NCBI RefSeq assembly: GCF_900114245.1
Contig: NZ_FOSK01000005.1
Location: forward strand, 310,001-374,000
DNA length: 64,000 nucleotides
DNA from: Pseudovibrio ascidiaceicola
Lineage (GTDB): Bacteria; Pseudomonadota; Alphaproteobacteria; Rhizobiales; Stappiaceae
Reading direction: 5' to 3'
Of the stretch, positions 27,901-36,807 are shown piece after piece (within the stretch, counting starts at the first letter, position 1; each line of letters starts with the position of its first letter). The position numbers and the translations under genes were made by a program. The notes under the pieces were generated by a model. That model saw nothing but the letters and a program-made list of their open reading frames with translations, was not told where the DNA came from and ran no database searches.

Positions 27901-30900
27901 GGTAAACTGATCCAGCCAGTCATTGCTTGTTTTCAGCGGACCGACTGGATACTCGTCGGAAATTGAGCCGGCAAACCAGTCTTCAGACAAACCAAAAGCA
28001 ACATCATGGAAAACATCTGAAAGTGGCTCCATCGCAAGGAACTGACCGCCTTCTGTCAGTGATTGTCCGAGCTTTTCGAAAAGGTTTGCCTCGCTCTGAC
28101 ATGCTTCGTGAAGAAGACCGGATGATACAATTACATCGAATGGTCCCTGTTCTAACGCGGCATCCCAAGTGTGGTTACTGTCCAGATTGCTCGTATCAAA
28201 TACAGCGATGTTTGGCTCATCCAGAACACTGGCAGACAAACGCGCGGCGCTTTTGTGATTGCTGTCAGCGATCGAAACCTTTGTTACTTGGCTAGGCAGT
28301 ATCTGCTGAATATCTTTTGCCAGATTCAGCCCTGAGCCGCTTAGATCCAGTACATGAAGCGGTGTGTCTGTGTCCCAGTTTCCAAGCGCGGTTCTGAGCC
28401 ATTCAGAGATGCTTTGGCTGCGTATTTGTGCTTCCGGAGAGGAGTACCAGTATTGCTCGAGCATCGCACTGGAATGTTCGAAACCGTTGTCCTGAAAACT
28501 ATCATGGTCAAGGCTATCGAGAACGAATTTGCGTGTGGTTGCAAGAATGGTTGCAGCAGCGATATCTTGCGGGCTTTCTTCCAGTACACTCTCAACCAGC
28601 AGATCGAAATCAGGAAGCTCAAAATCGCTGTTCAATTCAAAGCGGTTTATCCCACATTCTGTCGCGGCCCCGGCTTCCTGAAGGATCGTCAAAAGAGTGA
28701 CGAAATACCGACGATGATTATTTGGTAAGTCCTCAACAGAAACAGTCTGTTCGCCATCCGCAAACTTTGAGATAATATCAAATGCTGTTCGTTGAGCTGC
28801 CGCATTGAGTAGCAAATACGCTTCACGCTCAGCTTCATCTTCAACAGTACGGAACTTTTCAGCAACGTAGTCTTCAATTGCCGGGAAGCTATGGTTGAGT
28901 TTAGCAACTGTGGTTGCAGGGTTCCGCTGCAGTTCTGCTTCGACGCGATAGATCAGGTCAGACGGGTTATCTTTACGACCCAGTTCGGTTGCACGGAAGC
29001 GGCCTCCGGAAATCGCAATAATGACGTTGTCATCTTCATCGAAAATCTGGAAATCTGCCAAAATAGAGAGTTCAGAGGCACGCTTTACCTGAATTCGAAC
29101 ATATGCTGGAGATGTGCCTGTTTGATACTGGCGAACCTTATCAAAGAAAATTGGAACATAGGCTTTTGGGCGACTGTTTTGGGATGTTGTCTCTCTGAAC
29201 AGGGAGAGCAGGCCATGGAAACATCCATCAAGTTCAGCTGGATGAATGCCGAAGGATGAAACCTGCTCGTCATCTTCAAGTGCAGACAGGTGGACGATAA
29301 ATGTACCCGCATCTACCTGAGAGACGTTTTGAGTGCGTTGGAAACGTGGCCCAAATTCAAGTCCGTATGTGAGTGCCGCCGTGTAAATCTCCTCACCTGT
29401 GTTGATGAGTTGCGCTGATTCAAAGTTGAGTTGAATGTTTGGTGCAGGAGTTTCCAGTTTTGCAACTCTGCCTACGGCATGCAGCGTCCAATCATCCCCA
29501 CTCAGCCGCATACGGCTGGAAATTTTAACAGTCCCTGTTTCCTCAGAGATTTCGGTTTGAACTTCGGTCAGATATTCGTCGCTTAATACGAGTGCCTGCA
29601 AAATATCCATAGACCGCAGCTCTACTGCGTTACTTCCATAAAGAGTGGAACCGGCAGCAAGAGCCATTTCAACATAGCCTGCGCCGGGAAAAATCATTTG
29701 TCCGTTGATGACATGATCTTCCAAGAATGGAACTGTAAAGCGGTCCAGATGAGTGGTCCAAACGTTATAGGTAGCGTTCGGACGCCAACCTAAAAGCGGA
29801 TGATCTCCACCCCTGAATATGCCCATATTGGCTTCGTCGCTATTCTCAAAGCGGAAGCTTTTATTCTGCCATGGGAGTGGGACCAGATTAACCAGCTCAT
29901 CCGGGTTCTTTCCAAAGAGTTTATCCGTATCAACATTGATGCCAGCAATAAATGCACGAGCGACGAGGTTGATAACAGGATCTGTCCCACCAAGTTGTTC
30001 GTTCGAAAGGCTGGAAAGAACAGATCCTTTCCCGCCTTTTTCGGCAGCAACCTGGCGTAAGTAGCTCTGCAGAATTGGCTTTGGACCAATCTCAATAATC
30101 GTTTCAGCACCAAGATCAAGGGCTGTCGCAACGGCCTTGGAGAACAATACTGGCTTGCGAAGATTCCGCCACCAATAGTCCGCATTGAGATCCTTGCCAT
30201 CTGAGATTGCGCCGGAAACCGTAGAAATAAATGGAACCTGCGTAGATGTCGCGGTCACAGTCCCGACAGCGTTACGGAATGGATGCTCAACGGGCTCAAT
30301 AAGCTGGCTGTGAAATGGGTAATTCAGCGCAACTTTTCTGAAGGCGACATGATTGGCCCGTGCAAACTTTGCAAACCCGTCAACGTCTTCTTTTGTGCCA
30401 GATAGGCTGACAGATTTCGGACTGTTCTCTGCCGCGACTTCAAGGGAGTCAAATCCACTTTTAGAGACAAGCTGTCGGGCTTCATCAGCGGGGAGGACGA
30501 GCGCTGCCATGGTCCCATGGCCTGCAACGACTTCCTGTTCTGCTGACCGGTGATAGACCAGCGCTACAGCAGCGTCCAACGTGAGAGCACCCGCGACATG
30601 TGCTGCTGCAACTTCGCCGATACTGTGACCCAGAACCATGTCTGGTTTTAATGCGTAATCTTCAAGGGCCTGACAAAGAGCAATCTGGACTGCGAACAAC
30701 AGTGGCTGCGCAATGCTCGTCTTTTTAAGAGCATCTTCAAGTGTCTCACTGAACAGTTCGGTTTTTAGGGACCAACCAGAAAGGTTTGTGAAGAGCTCAT
30801 CAACCTTCTCAAAAGCAACTTTGAAGGTTTGGTTTGCAGCATAGGCGTCTCGGCCCATTCCAGCCCATTGCGCCCCGTTACCAGAAAACGCGAAGGCGCA

Positions 30901-32490
30901 CTTGCCCAGACTTGTTGCTTTATTGGAGTAAATGACGTTTGCATTTTTCTGACCAGATGCAAAGTCAGACAAGGTCGTTTTAAGAGCTTCAACATCAGTG
31001 CCAGAAAACACTGCTTTTTCCGGAAAAATTCGTTTGCGATGAAAAGCTGCTGCACAAATCTTCAGTTTGCTTTGCTCTGTCAGAACCCCATCACGCGCAT
31101 AACCGCTTGCAAGCTCAACCAGCGCTTCCTTTGTTGGCGCTGATAAGAACAATGAGCTTGCGACCTTCGGCTGAGTGAGTTGTGCGACATTATCTGTCTT
31201 GATTTCTGGGTCTTTGAGGATGACGTGTGCATTCGTTCCGCCAAAGCCAAATGAGTTCACCCCGGCAAACCTTGGGTTCTCCCCACGTGGCAGCTCCACA
31301 CCTTCGCTTGCGACTTGAATGTTAAGTGCGTCGAAGTCGATATCTGGGTTCGGTTCGTTAAAGTGAAGACTTGCCGGGAAATGGTCATTCTGAAGCGCTA
31401 GTACTGACTTCGCCAGACCGACAAGTCCTGAAGCTGGTTCCAGATGACCTACATTGGTTTTGACTGAGCCAATTGGGAGCGGTGCGCGTCGTTTCTGCGC
31501 AATAGTACGACCGATTGACCCGGCTTCTGCTGGATCGCCGACACGGGTTCCGGTGCCATGCGCTTCGACAAATGCAAGCTGATTAGGGTCGATTCCATGT
31601 GCCTTGTAGACACGATCGAGAAGGTTTGCCTGTTCTACATCTGATGGAAGCGACATGCCTACGGTACGACCATCTGAATTTACGTCGACTGCAACAATAT
31701 CAGCATGAGACCGCTGCCCTTTCCAGCGTGGAGCATCTTTCCTTTTTATGACAAGTGCAACGCCGCCTTCAGAGCGAACATAACCATTCCCATTCGCGTC
31801 AAAGGCTTTGCACTGCCCATCTGGAGACAGCATAGTTGCCTGTGCGAAGCCTACGAAGGGAAATGGGCTGGCAAGTACGTTGACACCTGCGACGATGGCG
31901 CAGTCAATTCTGCCAGAGTTTAACGCACGGTAAGCTTCGTGGAGTGCAACCAGAGAAGACGAACAAGCGGTGTCGACAGTAAAACTTGGGCCTTTAAGGT
32001 CGAAAATGTAAGAAAGGCGGTTTGAAATAATAGAAAGTGTATTGCCAGTCATAAAGTGACCGGTCGCTACATTAGGATCGAACAGGCTTTCGTTGGCATA
32101 ATCCAGCGCAGATGCCCCAACATAGACGCCTACATGATCACCGGCTATGGTGTCTGGTGAGATGCCTGCGTCTTCAATCGCTTCCCAAGTGAGCTGTAAT
32201 AAGATACGTTGCTGAGGATCCATTTGCTCGGCTTCTCGCGGAGAAATGCCAAAAGCGGTGGGATCAAAGTCCCATAGATTGTCGAGAACACCTGCTTTAA
32301 AAGTATATGCCTTGCCTGCCTCTGAAGTACGTGGATGCAGATATCTGAAGTGTGACCAGCGATCAGAAGGAATTTCGGAAATGCTGTTCTGTCCTGATTT
32401 CAGCAGATGCCATAGTGCTTCTTTGTTGGAAGCTCCGGGTACACGAACTGATAGACCTACAATTTCCAACACGCAGCAAAACTCACTCAA
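24910..32490 (-). CDS. rkpA: Reducing type I polyketide/fatty acid synthase, RkpA-like
   Basis: One 2526-residue protein. Domains in order: KS (about 8-430; C176 in DTACSSS, H311, H349); AT (about 530-830; S623 in GHSIG, YPFHS specificity motif, probably malonyl); DH (about 895-1170; H926, D1088); a methyltransferase-like segment (about 1345-1530) with a degenerate SAM motif (VLDLSGSGLN); ER (about 1850-2150; NADPH motif HGGAGGVG); KR (about 2180-2370; GGLGGFG, SHYVAANGY); ACP (about 2400-2480; S2435 in GMDSL). There is no thioesterase. It should make a saturated acyl chain iteratively. No ATG is available: TTG 32490 is used here, and GTG 32472 is an equally good choice. Confidence 0.92.
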   Translation of the reverse strand: MSEFCCVLEIVGLSVRVPGASNKEALWHLLKSGQNSISEIPSDRWSHFRYLHPRTSEAGKAYTFKAGVLDNLWDFDPTAFGISPREAEQMDPQQRILLQLTWEAIEDAGISPDTIAGDHVGVYVGASALDYANESLFDPNVATGHFMTGNTLSIISNRLSYIFDLKGPSFTVDTACSSSLVALHEAYRALNSGRIDCAIVAGVNVLASPFPFVGFAQATMLSPDGQCKAFDANGNGYVRSEGGVALVIKRKDAPRWKGQRSHADIVAVDVNSDGRTVGMSLPSDVEQANLLDRVYKAHGIDPNQLAFVEAHGTGTRVGDPAEAGSIGRTIAQKRRAPLPIGSVKTNVGHLEPASGLVGLAKSVLALQNDHFPASLHFNEPNPDIDFDALNIQVASEGVELPRGENPRFAGVNSFGFGGTNAHVILKDPEIKTDNVAQLTQPKVASSLFLSAPTKEALVELASGYARDGVLTEQSKLKICAAAFHRKRIFPEKAVFSGTDVEALKTTLSDFASGQKNANVIYSNKATSLGKCAFAFSGNGAQWAGMGRDAYAANQTFKVAFEKVDELFTNLSGWSLKTELFSETLEDALKKTSIAQPLLFAVQIALCQALEDYALKPDMVLGHSIGEVAAAHVAGALTLDAAVALVYHRSAEQEVVAGHGTMAALVLPADEARQLVSKSGFDSLEVAAENSPKSVSLSGTKEDVDGFAKFARANHVAFRKVALNYPFHSQLIEPVEHPFRNAVGTVTATSTQVPFISTVSGAISDGKDLNADYWWRNLRKPVLFSKAVATALDLGAETIIEIGPKPILQSYLRQVAAEKGGKGSVLSSLSNEQLGGTDPVINLVARAFIAGINVDTDKLFGKNPDELVNLVPLPWQNKSFRFENSDEANMGIFRGGDHPLLGWRPNATYNVWTTHLDRFTVPFLEDHVINGQMIFPGAGYVEMALAAGSTLYGSNAVELRSMDILQALVLSDEYLTEVQTEISEETGTVKISSRMRLSGDDWTLHAVGRVAKLETPAPNIQLNFESAQLINTGEEIYTAALTYGLEFGPRFQRTQNVSQVDAGTFIVHLSALEDDEQVSSFGIHPAELDGCFHGLLSLFRETTSQNSRPKAYVPIFFDKVRQYQTGTSPAYVRIQVKRASELSILADFQIFDEDDNVIIAISGGRFRATELGRKDNPSDLIYRVEAELQRNPATTVAKLNHSFPAIEDYVAEKFRTVEDEAEREAYLLLNAAAQRTAFDIISKFADGEQTVSVEDLPNNHRRYFVTLLTILQEAGAATECGINRFELNSDFELPDFDLLVESVLEESPQDIAAATILATTRKFVLDSLDHDSFQDNGFEHSSAMLEQYWYSSPEAQIRSQSISEWLRTALGNWDTDTPLHVLDLSGSGLNLAKDIQQILPSQVTKVSIADSNHKSAARLSASVLDEPNIAVFDTSNLDSNHTWDAALEQGPFDVIVSSGLLHEACQSEANLFEKLGQSLTEGGQFLAMEPLSDVFHDVAFGLSEDWFAGSISDEYPVGPLKTSNDWLDQFTSTSFNAPIAIEALKEGASIVLLNATAKPVDVSQQLDPTADLPESKAMVILAGNSKLEQEIAQAIQNDERLSSCNIKVLDADSDQFDLNEANGWKSALAGSAFLDAELKTIIHLYGLAEAGDAPVDQVMKRCATCVGLVKAYPGLAGQLALVAPGGSGHNAEQEAPAQSAAWTFARVLGNEAPELTPLALDVCIDKGAQGVASDILEAVFYQNMENELHQPQKSRVVSRVKSGFGQSTWKPAENVELNFSEAGSLNHLNWRGQQRIEPSEDHVEIKVAATGLNFRDVMWTLGMLPEEALEDGYGGPNLGLEISGTVTRVGKNAGDLAVGDKVVAFTSGGYSSYVTCPKFAVAKLDQSQDLVSAATYPVAFLTAYYSLIHLGELKEDQWVLIHGGAGGVGLAALQIAKHIGARVIATAGSEEKREILRLLGADHILDSRSLQFPDKVMELTDGKGVHSVLNSLAGEAMEASINIVRPFGRFLELGKRDYYANTKIGLRPFRRNVSYFGIDLDQILLHDSDLARKLIEDVFELIKDGTFTPLPHRVFEGRNVQDAFRLMQRSGHIGKILITPPKPEEVKVPQERTSLKFAQDGHHVVIGGLGGFGLEICRWLADNGARRITLTSRSAKVSEQHEKLFEALAEKGVTVSAVSCDVTDRTAVHGLLSELRQSAPLKSITHAAMVLDDGIIQQLDEKRFRKVLEPKIQGASLLDELTRQDELDQFILFSSATTLIGNPGQSHYVAANGYLEGLARARRKAGKPAIAVGWGAIGDVGFLARNAEVSDKLSRHLGEATIKAREGLDILKLAMEQDDGSAPGAVVHIGRFAWAAAHQSLSLLSKPLFREIVGRSDTDGDSDGSTDILSLIEGKSDTEAKEIVAHILAGEIGRILRLPAEDISHQRPLAEFGMDSLMGLELRMGIQKRFNLEIPLVSISGGTCLDDFAAQILQKLRKREGGEASAEEGSHSVLASQHLSDDLDDAQKSTVREILDTHQDKTARLLN

Positions 32491-32794
32491 ACAGGGGTTA
32501 GCATCTAGAATTGTGATGCCTGTATTTAAACTTAAAGTTCCATATATAACCTAGACGCGAATGTACTTTCAAAAAAGAACGCATCAACAGATATTTTGAT
32601 ATCATTCAATATTGGGGAGGAGATTTCGTTTCTTCTAAATAAGTGGTCAGTTTGGTTATGTTGAATTTTATGAAAAAATGAACTGTCAGCTTTTTCTGTG
32701 TTGCTCTTTTTATAGATGAATTTAATTTAGCTTTTCTATATTTGGCGAGAATTTTATTTTCATCGTTTAACCGAAGGGAAGCTTTCTTGGGTTT
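32491..32794. other. AT-rich intergenic region upstream of the PKS
   Basis: About 300 bases, much richer in A and T than the surroundings, lie between the PKS start and the stop of the Fic gene. No gene is visible. It must hold the promoter of the PKS-oxoamine synthase pair, but I cannot assign -35/-10 elements with confidence because the AT content gives many matches. Confidence 0.5.
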
Positions 32795-34321
32795 TTATTC
32801 AAAAGAAAGTTTATAAATCTCCTCAATCCTCTTTGTTTCTTCATCTGTCAGCGCAGCGAACTCTTTTACTTTAGCTCGGTGGGAGAGTTTTCCGTTATTT
32901 TGATTCAGGAATCGGAAGAGTAGGTCAGCAAGGCGGGCGGGCATGTCTATGACTTGGTTTAGCTCTTGCTGAAAGCGGTCGTGGTTTTGTAAGAAGCGGG
33001 CTTCTTCCGGTAAGTCGTGTTCAACCGTACGTTTTACACAGGCGTAGAGGAATTCTGCGTGGGCGGTGGCGTCAAAGAATCGGTAGAAGTCAGCTGTTTC
33101 GTTTGTCACGGTCAGGTTGCCATGAGCAGTGGGTTGCCAGTCAATCTTGCCAAGGAGGCGGGAGGAGTAGTCTTCCAGCACCTGTTTGTAAGTATCGATT
33201 CGCTCCAAAATGACGGAGGAGACCGGGAAGACGACGCCGGGTGGGTTAAAGCCGCGTTGTGCAAGTGCGTGGTGGATGAGGTAGCGATGCAACCTTCCGT
33301 TGCCATCTTCAAATGGGTGCACATAAACAAAACCGAAGGCGAGAACAGCAGCAGCCAGAACTGGATCCAGATGCTTGGCGTAGTCTTGTGCAAAATCGAT
33401 CATACCATTCATCAGACTTCTCAGGTCTTCCGGTTTAGCGCTGATATGGTCCGGTACTGGCATGCGGGTCTCGCGATCATGCATGCCGACAAAGCCACCT
33501 TCCTCTCGTAAACCCATATGTACGAAACGGTCATCGCCGATCACAACCCGCTGAAGGCGGAGAAACTCCTCAATACTCAGTGGTGTTTTTCCGGCGTCAG
33601 CAATGGCGCGGCCCCAACGTTGGATGCGGTCATGGGCAGGGCGCTCGCCTTCAATGGCAAAGCTGGATTTGCTGTCCTTGAGAAGCAGGAAGGCTGCTGT
33701 GCGGGCGAGCAAGTCTTTGGGGACCGATGCCGCAGCATCCATCGCTTTTTCATGCAGTTTGGCCTGCTGAAAAGCCTCCAGGTCTTTATTGCGAAAGATG
33801 AGAGGGCAGAATTGAGGTGTGCCCGGCAAGTTGTTGCGTACGCGGTGGCGCGGTGAAGGTGTTGAACTGCCGCCAAATTGCTTTGTTGTATCAAGCGCAT
33901 CCACATACGCACCAGTTTCAACATCTGGTAAATTCAGTTGCTCACCCAAAAGCCATTCGTAGAGAAACCAGATGCGTCTTGTATAGCGACCGGTTGGGCG
34001 TAACTTTACCAACTCTTCGATAGGCTCTGGCCCACACGCAAGAAACAGGCGTTTCAATGCCGCAAGGTCCAACCCTTCGTTTTTTAGGGCAAAGGTGAGG
34101 TGACCTAGTAAATTTGGTTCTGGTGCATGACGAGGTGTGAAGATCCGCCAGCCGTCTTGCTCTATGATCTTGTGGCGGTCTCCAATGGCACATAGAATAT
34201 GCGGGATCGGCACTCTCAGGTCGTATGCATCAATAAGTGCTGAATAGCCTGCTGGAGTTGCGGGCACAGGAAGCCAGCGTTCGTGAAAAACTGTTACAGC
34301 CTGTGAAAAAGGCTTATTCAT
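32795..34321 (-). CDS. Fic domain protein, class II (self-inhibited)
   Basis: 508 residues. The Fic core motif HPFEDGNGRLHR (H335 to R346) matches HPFx(D/E)GNGRxxR in full, so the enzyme should be able to transfer AMP, or another phosphate-containing group, to a hydroxyl of a protein. An inhibitory motif S220-FAI-E224-G225 fits (S/T)xxxE(G/N) and lies before the core, the class II arrangement, which explains the lack of a separate antitoxin gene. Residues 1-150 are of unknown fold. The last 45 residues (NNGKLSHRAKVKEFAALTDEE) look like a small winged-helix end seen in many Fic proteins. Target unknown. The start region carries phased direct repeats. Confidence 0.9.
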   Translation of the reverse strand: MNKPFSQAVTVFHERWLPVPATPAGYSALIDAYDLRVPIPHILCAIGDRHKIIEQDGWRIFTPRHAPEPNLLGHLTFALKNEGLDLAALKRLFLACGPEPIEELVKLRPTGRYTRRIWFLYEWLLGEQLNLPDVETGAYVDALDTTKQFGGSSTPSPRHRVRNNLPGTPQFCPLIFRNKDLEAFQQAKLHEKAMDAAASVPKDLLARTAAFLLLKDSKSSFAIEGERPAHDRIQRWGRAIADAGKTPLSIEEFLRLQRVVIGDDRFVHMGLREEGGFVGMHDRETRMPVPDHISAKPEDLRSLMNGMIDFAQDYAKHLDPVLAAAVLAFGFVYVHPFEDGNGRLHRYLIHHALAQRGFNPPGVVFPVSSVILERIDTYKQVLEDYSSRLLGKIDWQPTAHGNLTVTNETADFYRFFDATAHAEFLYACVKRTVEHDLPEEARFLQNHDRFQQELNQVIDMPARLADLLFRFLNQNNGKLSHRAKVKEFAALTDEETKRIEEIYKLSFE

Positions 34322-34437
34322 GCGCCGTCTCCATGAAAAACTGTCACGAAATATAGCGCAGTAAGCCCGTTCTGTGAATACCTGTCATTTTCAGCGTGAA
34401 TCCTGAAAAGCTGACAGGATTCCTGAAAAAGCGTTAT
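34284..34437. repeat. Six helically phased 14-bp direct repeats at the Fic gene start
   Basis: On the + strand, copies start at 34284 (TGAAAAACTGTTAC), 34304 (TGAAAAAGGCTTAT), 34334 (TGAAAAACTGTCAC), 34375 (TGAATACCTGTCAT), 34404 (TGAAAAGCTGACAG) and 34424 (TGAAAAAGCGTTAT). The spacings are 20, 30, 41, 29 and 20 bases, all near whole helical turns. Two copies lie inside the first codons of the Fic gene, and the last touches the hmgA stop. They look like operator sites for cooperative binding on one face of the DNA. Confidence 0.55.
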
Positions 34438-35798
34438 TTCAGGCCAGCTGTGCCATCAAACTTACGCTCTAAACCTGACCAGCAATCCACATAATCGTCT
34501 TGTAGTGGAGCCTCTTTGCCTGCAAATTCTGTGAGTTGTTGCGGAAAGCGCGTTTCGAACATAAAGCTCATGGTGTCTTGCAGTTTTACTGGGTCCCAGC
34601 CGTTGTGGGAGGCTTTCTCAAAAGCTTCCTGATCAGGACCATGGGGCAACATGCAGTTGTGGAGGCTGATGCCGCCGGGAACAAAGCCATGTGGTTTAGC
34701 ATCGTACTGACCGTAAATATTGCCCATCAATTCTGACATGATGTTTTTATGGTACCACGGTGGGCGGAAGGTATCTTCCTGTGGCAGCCAGCGAGGTGGG
34801 AAAATCACGAAGTCGATGTTGGCCGTCCCTTCCTCCGCTGTGGGGGCTGTGAGGACGGTGAAGATTGATGGATCCGGGTGGTCGAAACTGATGGCGCCTA
34901 CGGGAGCGAAGTGGCGCAAGTCATATTTATAAGGGGCGTAGTTACCGTGCCATGCGACCACGTCCAGCGGTGAATGATCAATGGTCGTTCGGTGGAACTC
35001 ACCGCACCACTTGATCGTCACATGACATGACCGTTCAATGTCTTCAAACTGTGCAATCGGTGTCTTGAAATCTCTTGGGTTTGCAAGGCAGTTAGCGCCG
35101 ATTGGTCCACGGTTGGGCAGGGTGAACTTAGCGCCATAATTTTCGCAAATGAAGCCTCTCGCTTTGCCATCAGGCAAGCTCACCTTAAACACCATGCCAC
35201 GTGGTAAAATACAGATTTCCAGCGGTTCAAGATCAATCACACCAAACTCGGTTGCGATCTTCAATCGCCCGACCTGAGGCACAATCAGCAGCTCTCCGTC
35301 GGCGCTGTAGAAGTACTCGTCCTCCATATCTGTATTGGCCAGATACACATGCGCGGCCATGCCCATTTGCAGGCCCACATCTCCGGCTGTTGTCATGGTG
35401 TGGATGCCGTCAATGAAGGTGAGGTTTTGGTCCTTAGGGAAAGGTGTTGGATCCCACCGGTACTGACCGAGTGAAACGATATCCGGGATTTTGTTGGGTG
35501 CGGTTTTCCAATAGGGATGGTTGGTTTTCTGCAGGCGCCCCAGATGCTTAACTGATGGGCGAATGCGGTAGAGCCAGGATCGTTCGAGCGTTGTGTGAGG
35601 TGCTGTGAAGGGAGAGCCAGACAGCTGTTCAGCATACAATCCGTATTCAACGCGCTGGGGGGAGTTGCGCCCTTGAGGTAGCGCGTCTTTTAGGGCCTCG
35701 GTTTCAAAATCATTTCCGAACCCAGCCATATATCCTGGCAGAGTTCCATAGCGACTGTCGTGAGTGTTAGCCGGGTTTTGATCCGTCGGATTTTCCAT
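34434..35798 (-). CDS. hmgA: Homogentisate 1,2-dioxygenase
   Basis: 454 residues, full length. It opens aromatic homogentisate to maleylacetoacetate in tyrosine and phenylalanine breakdown, using Fe(II). Family-defining stretches are the N-terminal [13 protein letters not shown] and LPQGRNSPQ, the [19 protein letters not shown] block (active-site histidine), and the C-terminal [15 protein letters not shown] and [10 protein letters not shown], which contain the iron ligands. The start at 35798 has GGAG at a 7-base spacing. No fumarylacetoacetase or maleylacetoacetate isomerase is in the window, so the pathway is split. Confidence 0.97.
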   Translation of the reverse strand: MENPTDQNPANTHDSRYGTLPGYMAGFGNDFETEALKDALPQGRNSPQRVEYGLYAEQLSGSPFTAPHTTLERSWLYRIRPSVKHLGRLQKTNHPYWKTAPNKIPDIVSLGQYRWDPTPFPKDQNLTFIDGIHTMTTAGDVGLQMGMAAHVYLANTDMEDEYFYSADGELLIVPQVGRLKIATEFGVIDLEPLEICILPRGMVFKVSLPDGKARGFICENYGAKFTLPNRGPIGANCLANPRDFKTPIAQFEDIERSCHVTIKWCGEFHRTTIDHSPLDVVAWHGNYAPYKYDLRHFAPVGAISFDHPDPSIFTVLTAPTAEEGTANIDFVIFPPRWLPQEDTFRPPWYHKNIMSELMGNIYGQYDAKPHGFVPGGISLHNCMLPHGPDQEAFEKASHNGWDPVKLQDTMSFMFETRFPQQLTEFAGKEAPLQDDYVDCWSGLERKFDGTAGLK

Positions 35799-35846
35799 GT
35801 TTCACTCCAAGACATCACCAGCGAGGTTTAACGAAGGCTGATGCCG

Positions 35847-36020
35847 CTATATCTCCAGACCCAGTTGGGTGAAGGCATCAGACCATAGAACCGGATGAGC
35901 GCAATCAACGCGATCTGAGGGAGGTAATTCATCTCCTGAAAAATACGTGACGATAATGGCAGGGCTATGAGCCTTTACTGATTTACCTGCTAACAATCCT
36001 GACCCTTCAAACTGCGGCAC
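35847..36020 (-). CDS. Possible 57-residue protein or gene remnant
   Basis: A GTG-started frame of 57 codons with a protein-like composition (PQFEGSGLLAGKS near the start, VLWSDAFTQLGLEI at the end). It has no clear ribosome binding site, and the frame is open only about seven codons further upstream before a stop. I recognise no family. It may be the C-terminal remnant of a decayed gene rather than a working one. Confidence 0.2.
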   Translation of the reverse strand: MPQFEGSGLLAGKSVKAHSPAIIVTYFSGDELPPSDRVDCAHPVLWSDAFTQLGLEI

Positions 36021-36154
36021 CCATGATCCGTGGATTGGCTAATTCTTCAGTGGAAGTAGGGTGATAGCCAGCAACCGGGCGGCTTGTCTGATGGAGTTGA
36101 CCGCAAGATGTCATTTACCGCGTAAGGAGCAGGTGCGCCTTTTATCGCCTGCTT

Positions 36155-36403
36155 CTATGCGGAGTGTGTGTCTCTTGCAGCTGGATTGGCTTCGGCTTTT
36201 TGGAGATCAGGGTTTCCCGGTTGTTTCAGATAAAGGAGGCCATGCTTCCGTTTAGGTCCGTTTTCAGGTTGAGTTGGGCGCGTAAAAGCGATGGTGAGTG
36301 GGGGCTTGTCATCGCGGTTGTCAGCCTGAAAGCGGACCTTCCACCCCTCATAGCTTTCAGGCGGTGGCGGTACTTCTTGCCAAAGTGAATTGCAGCGACT
36401 CAT
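36155..36403 (-). CDS. Possible small hypothetical protein
   Basis: 82 codons from ATG 36403. The composition is Pro- and charge-rich (QEVPPPPESYEGWKVRFQAD, TRPTQPENGPKRKHG) and looks more protein-like than the opposite frame. No ribosome binding site stands out before the ATG and no family is recognised. It could be a genuine orphan or a chance frame. Confidence 0.3.
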   Translation of the reverse strand: MSRCNSLWQEVPPPPESYEGWKVRFQADNRDDKPPLTIAFTRPTQPENGPKRKHGLLYLKQPGNPDLQKAEANPAARDTHSA

Positions 36404-36777
36404 GTGAAAATGACGCTGCTTCAGGTCTGTCTATATTCAATCTTCTTTTCATCATTTCTGAGCTGACCCTCGGTCCAAAAGACTGGCAACTGGGGCAGCC
36501 TGTTTTAGGTGCGGATGGTGTTCGCTCGATAAAATGAAAAGTTGAAACCTTTCTAATTAAGATCAAGTTGAGTAGCTAATATTATCAAGAATACGCGTCA
36601 GATTCTGTTGCCAGTTAGCCGGAATGTACATTTATCCAAATTTTATGCATGAGAAATTTGGATTGCTGAAAACAGCTATAATGCCTTATAAAATATGCTA
36701 ATTCGACGTAGCAGACATTGGCGCCTCATCAAAAATACGTAAATTTTTCTAGACATCTCTCATGAAATCTACCTAAG

Positions 36778-36791
36778 TTGACAACGTTTCA
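36778..36791. promoter_or_regulatory. Possible LacI-type operator before the sugar operon
   Basis: TTGACAACGTTTCA, centred on the palindrome AACGTT (36783-36788), lies 16 bases before the binding-protein start. LacI regulators often bind sites centred on CG with A/T-rich arms, and this operon encodes one. The arms match each other only partly, so the call is weak. Confidence 0.25.
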
Positions 36792-36807
36792 TATTTGGGA
36801 GCTTGTT

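Larger units (their letters stand above)
35799..36807. other. One-kilobase gap with at most two small reading frames
   Basis: This is the largest stretch without a firm gene. It holds the hmgA upstream region on one side and the promoter of the sugar operon on the other. Two minus-strand frames listed separately are the only candidates. The final 250 bases (36540-36800) are AT-rich. The region could also contain gene remnants. Confidence 0.5.
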
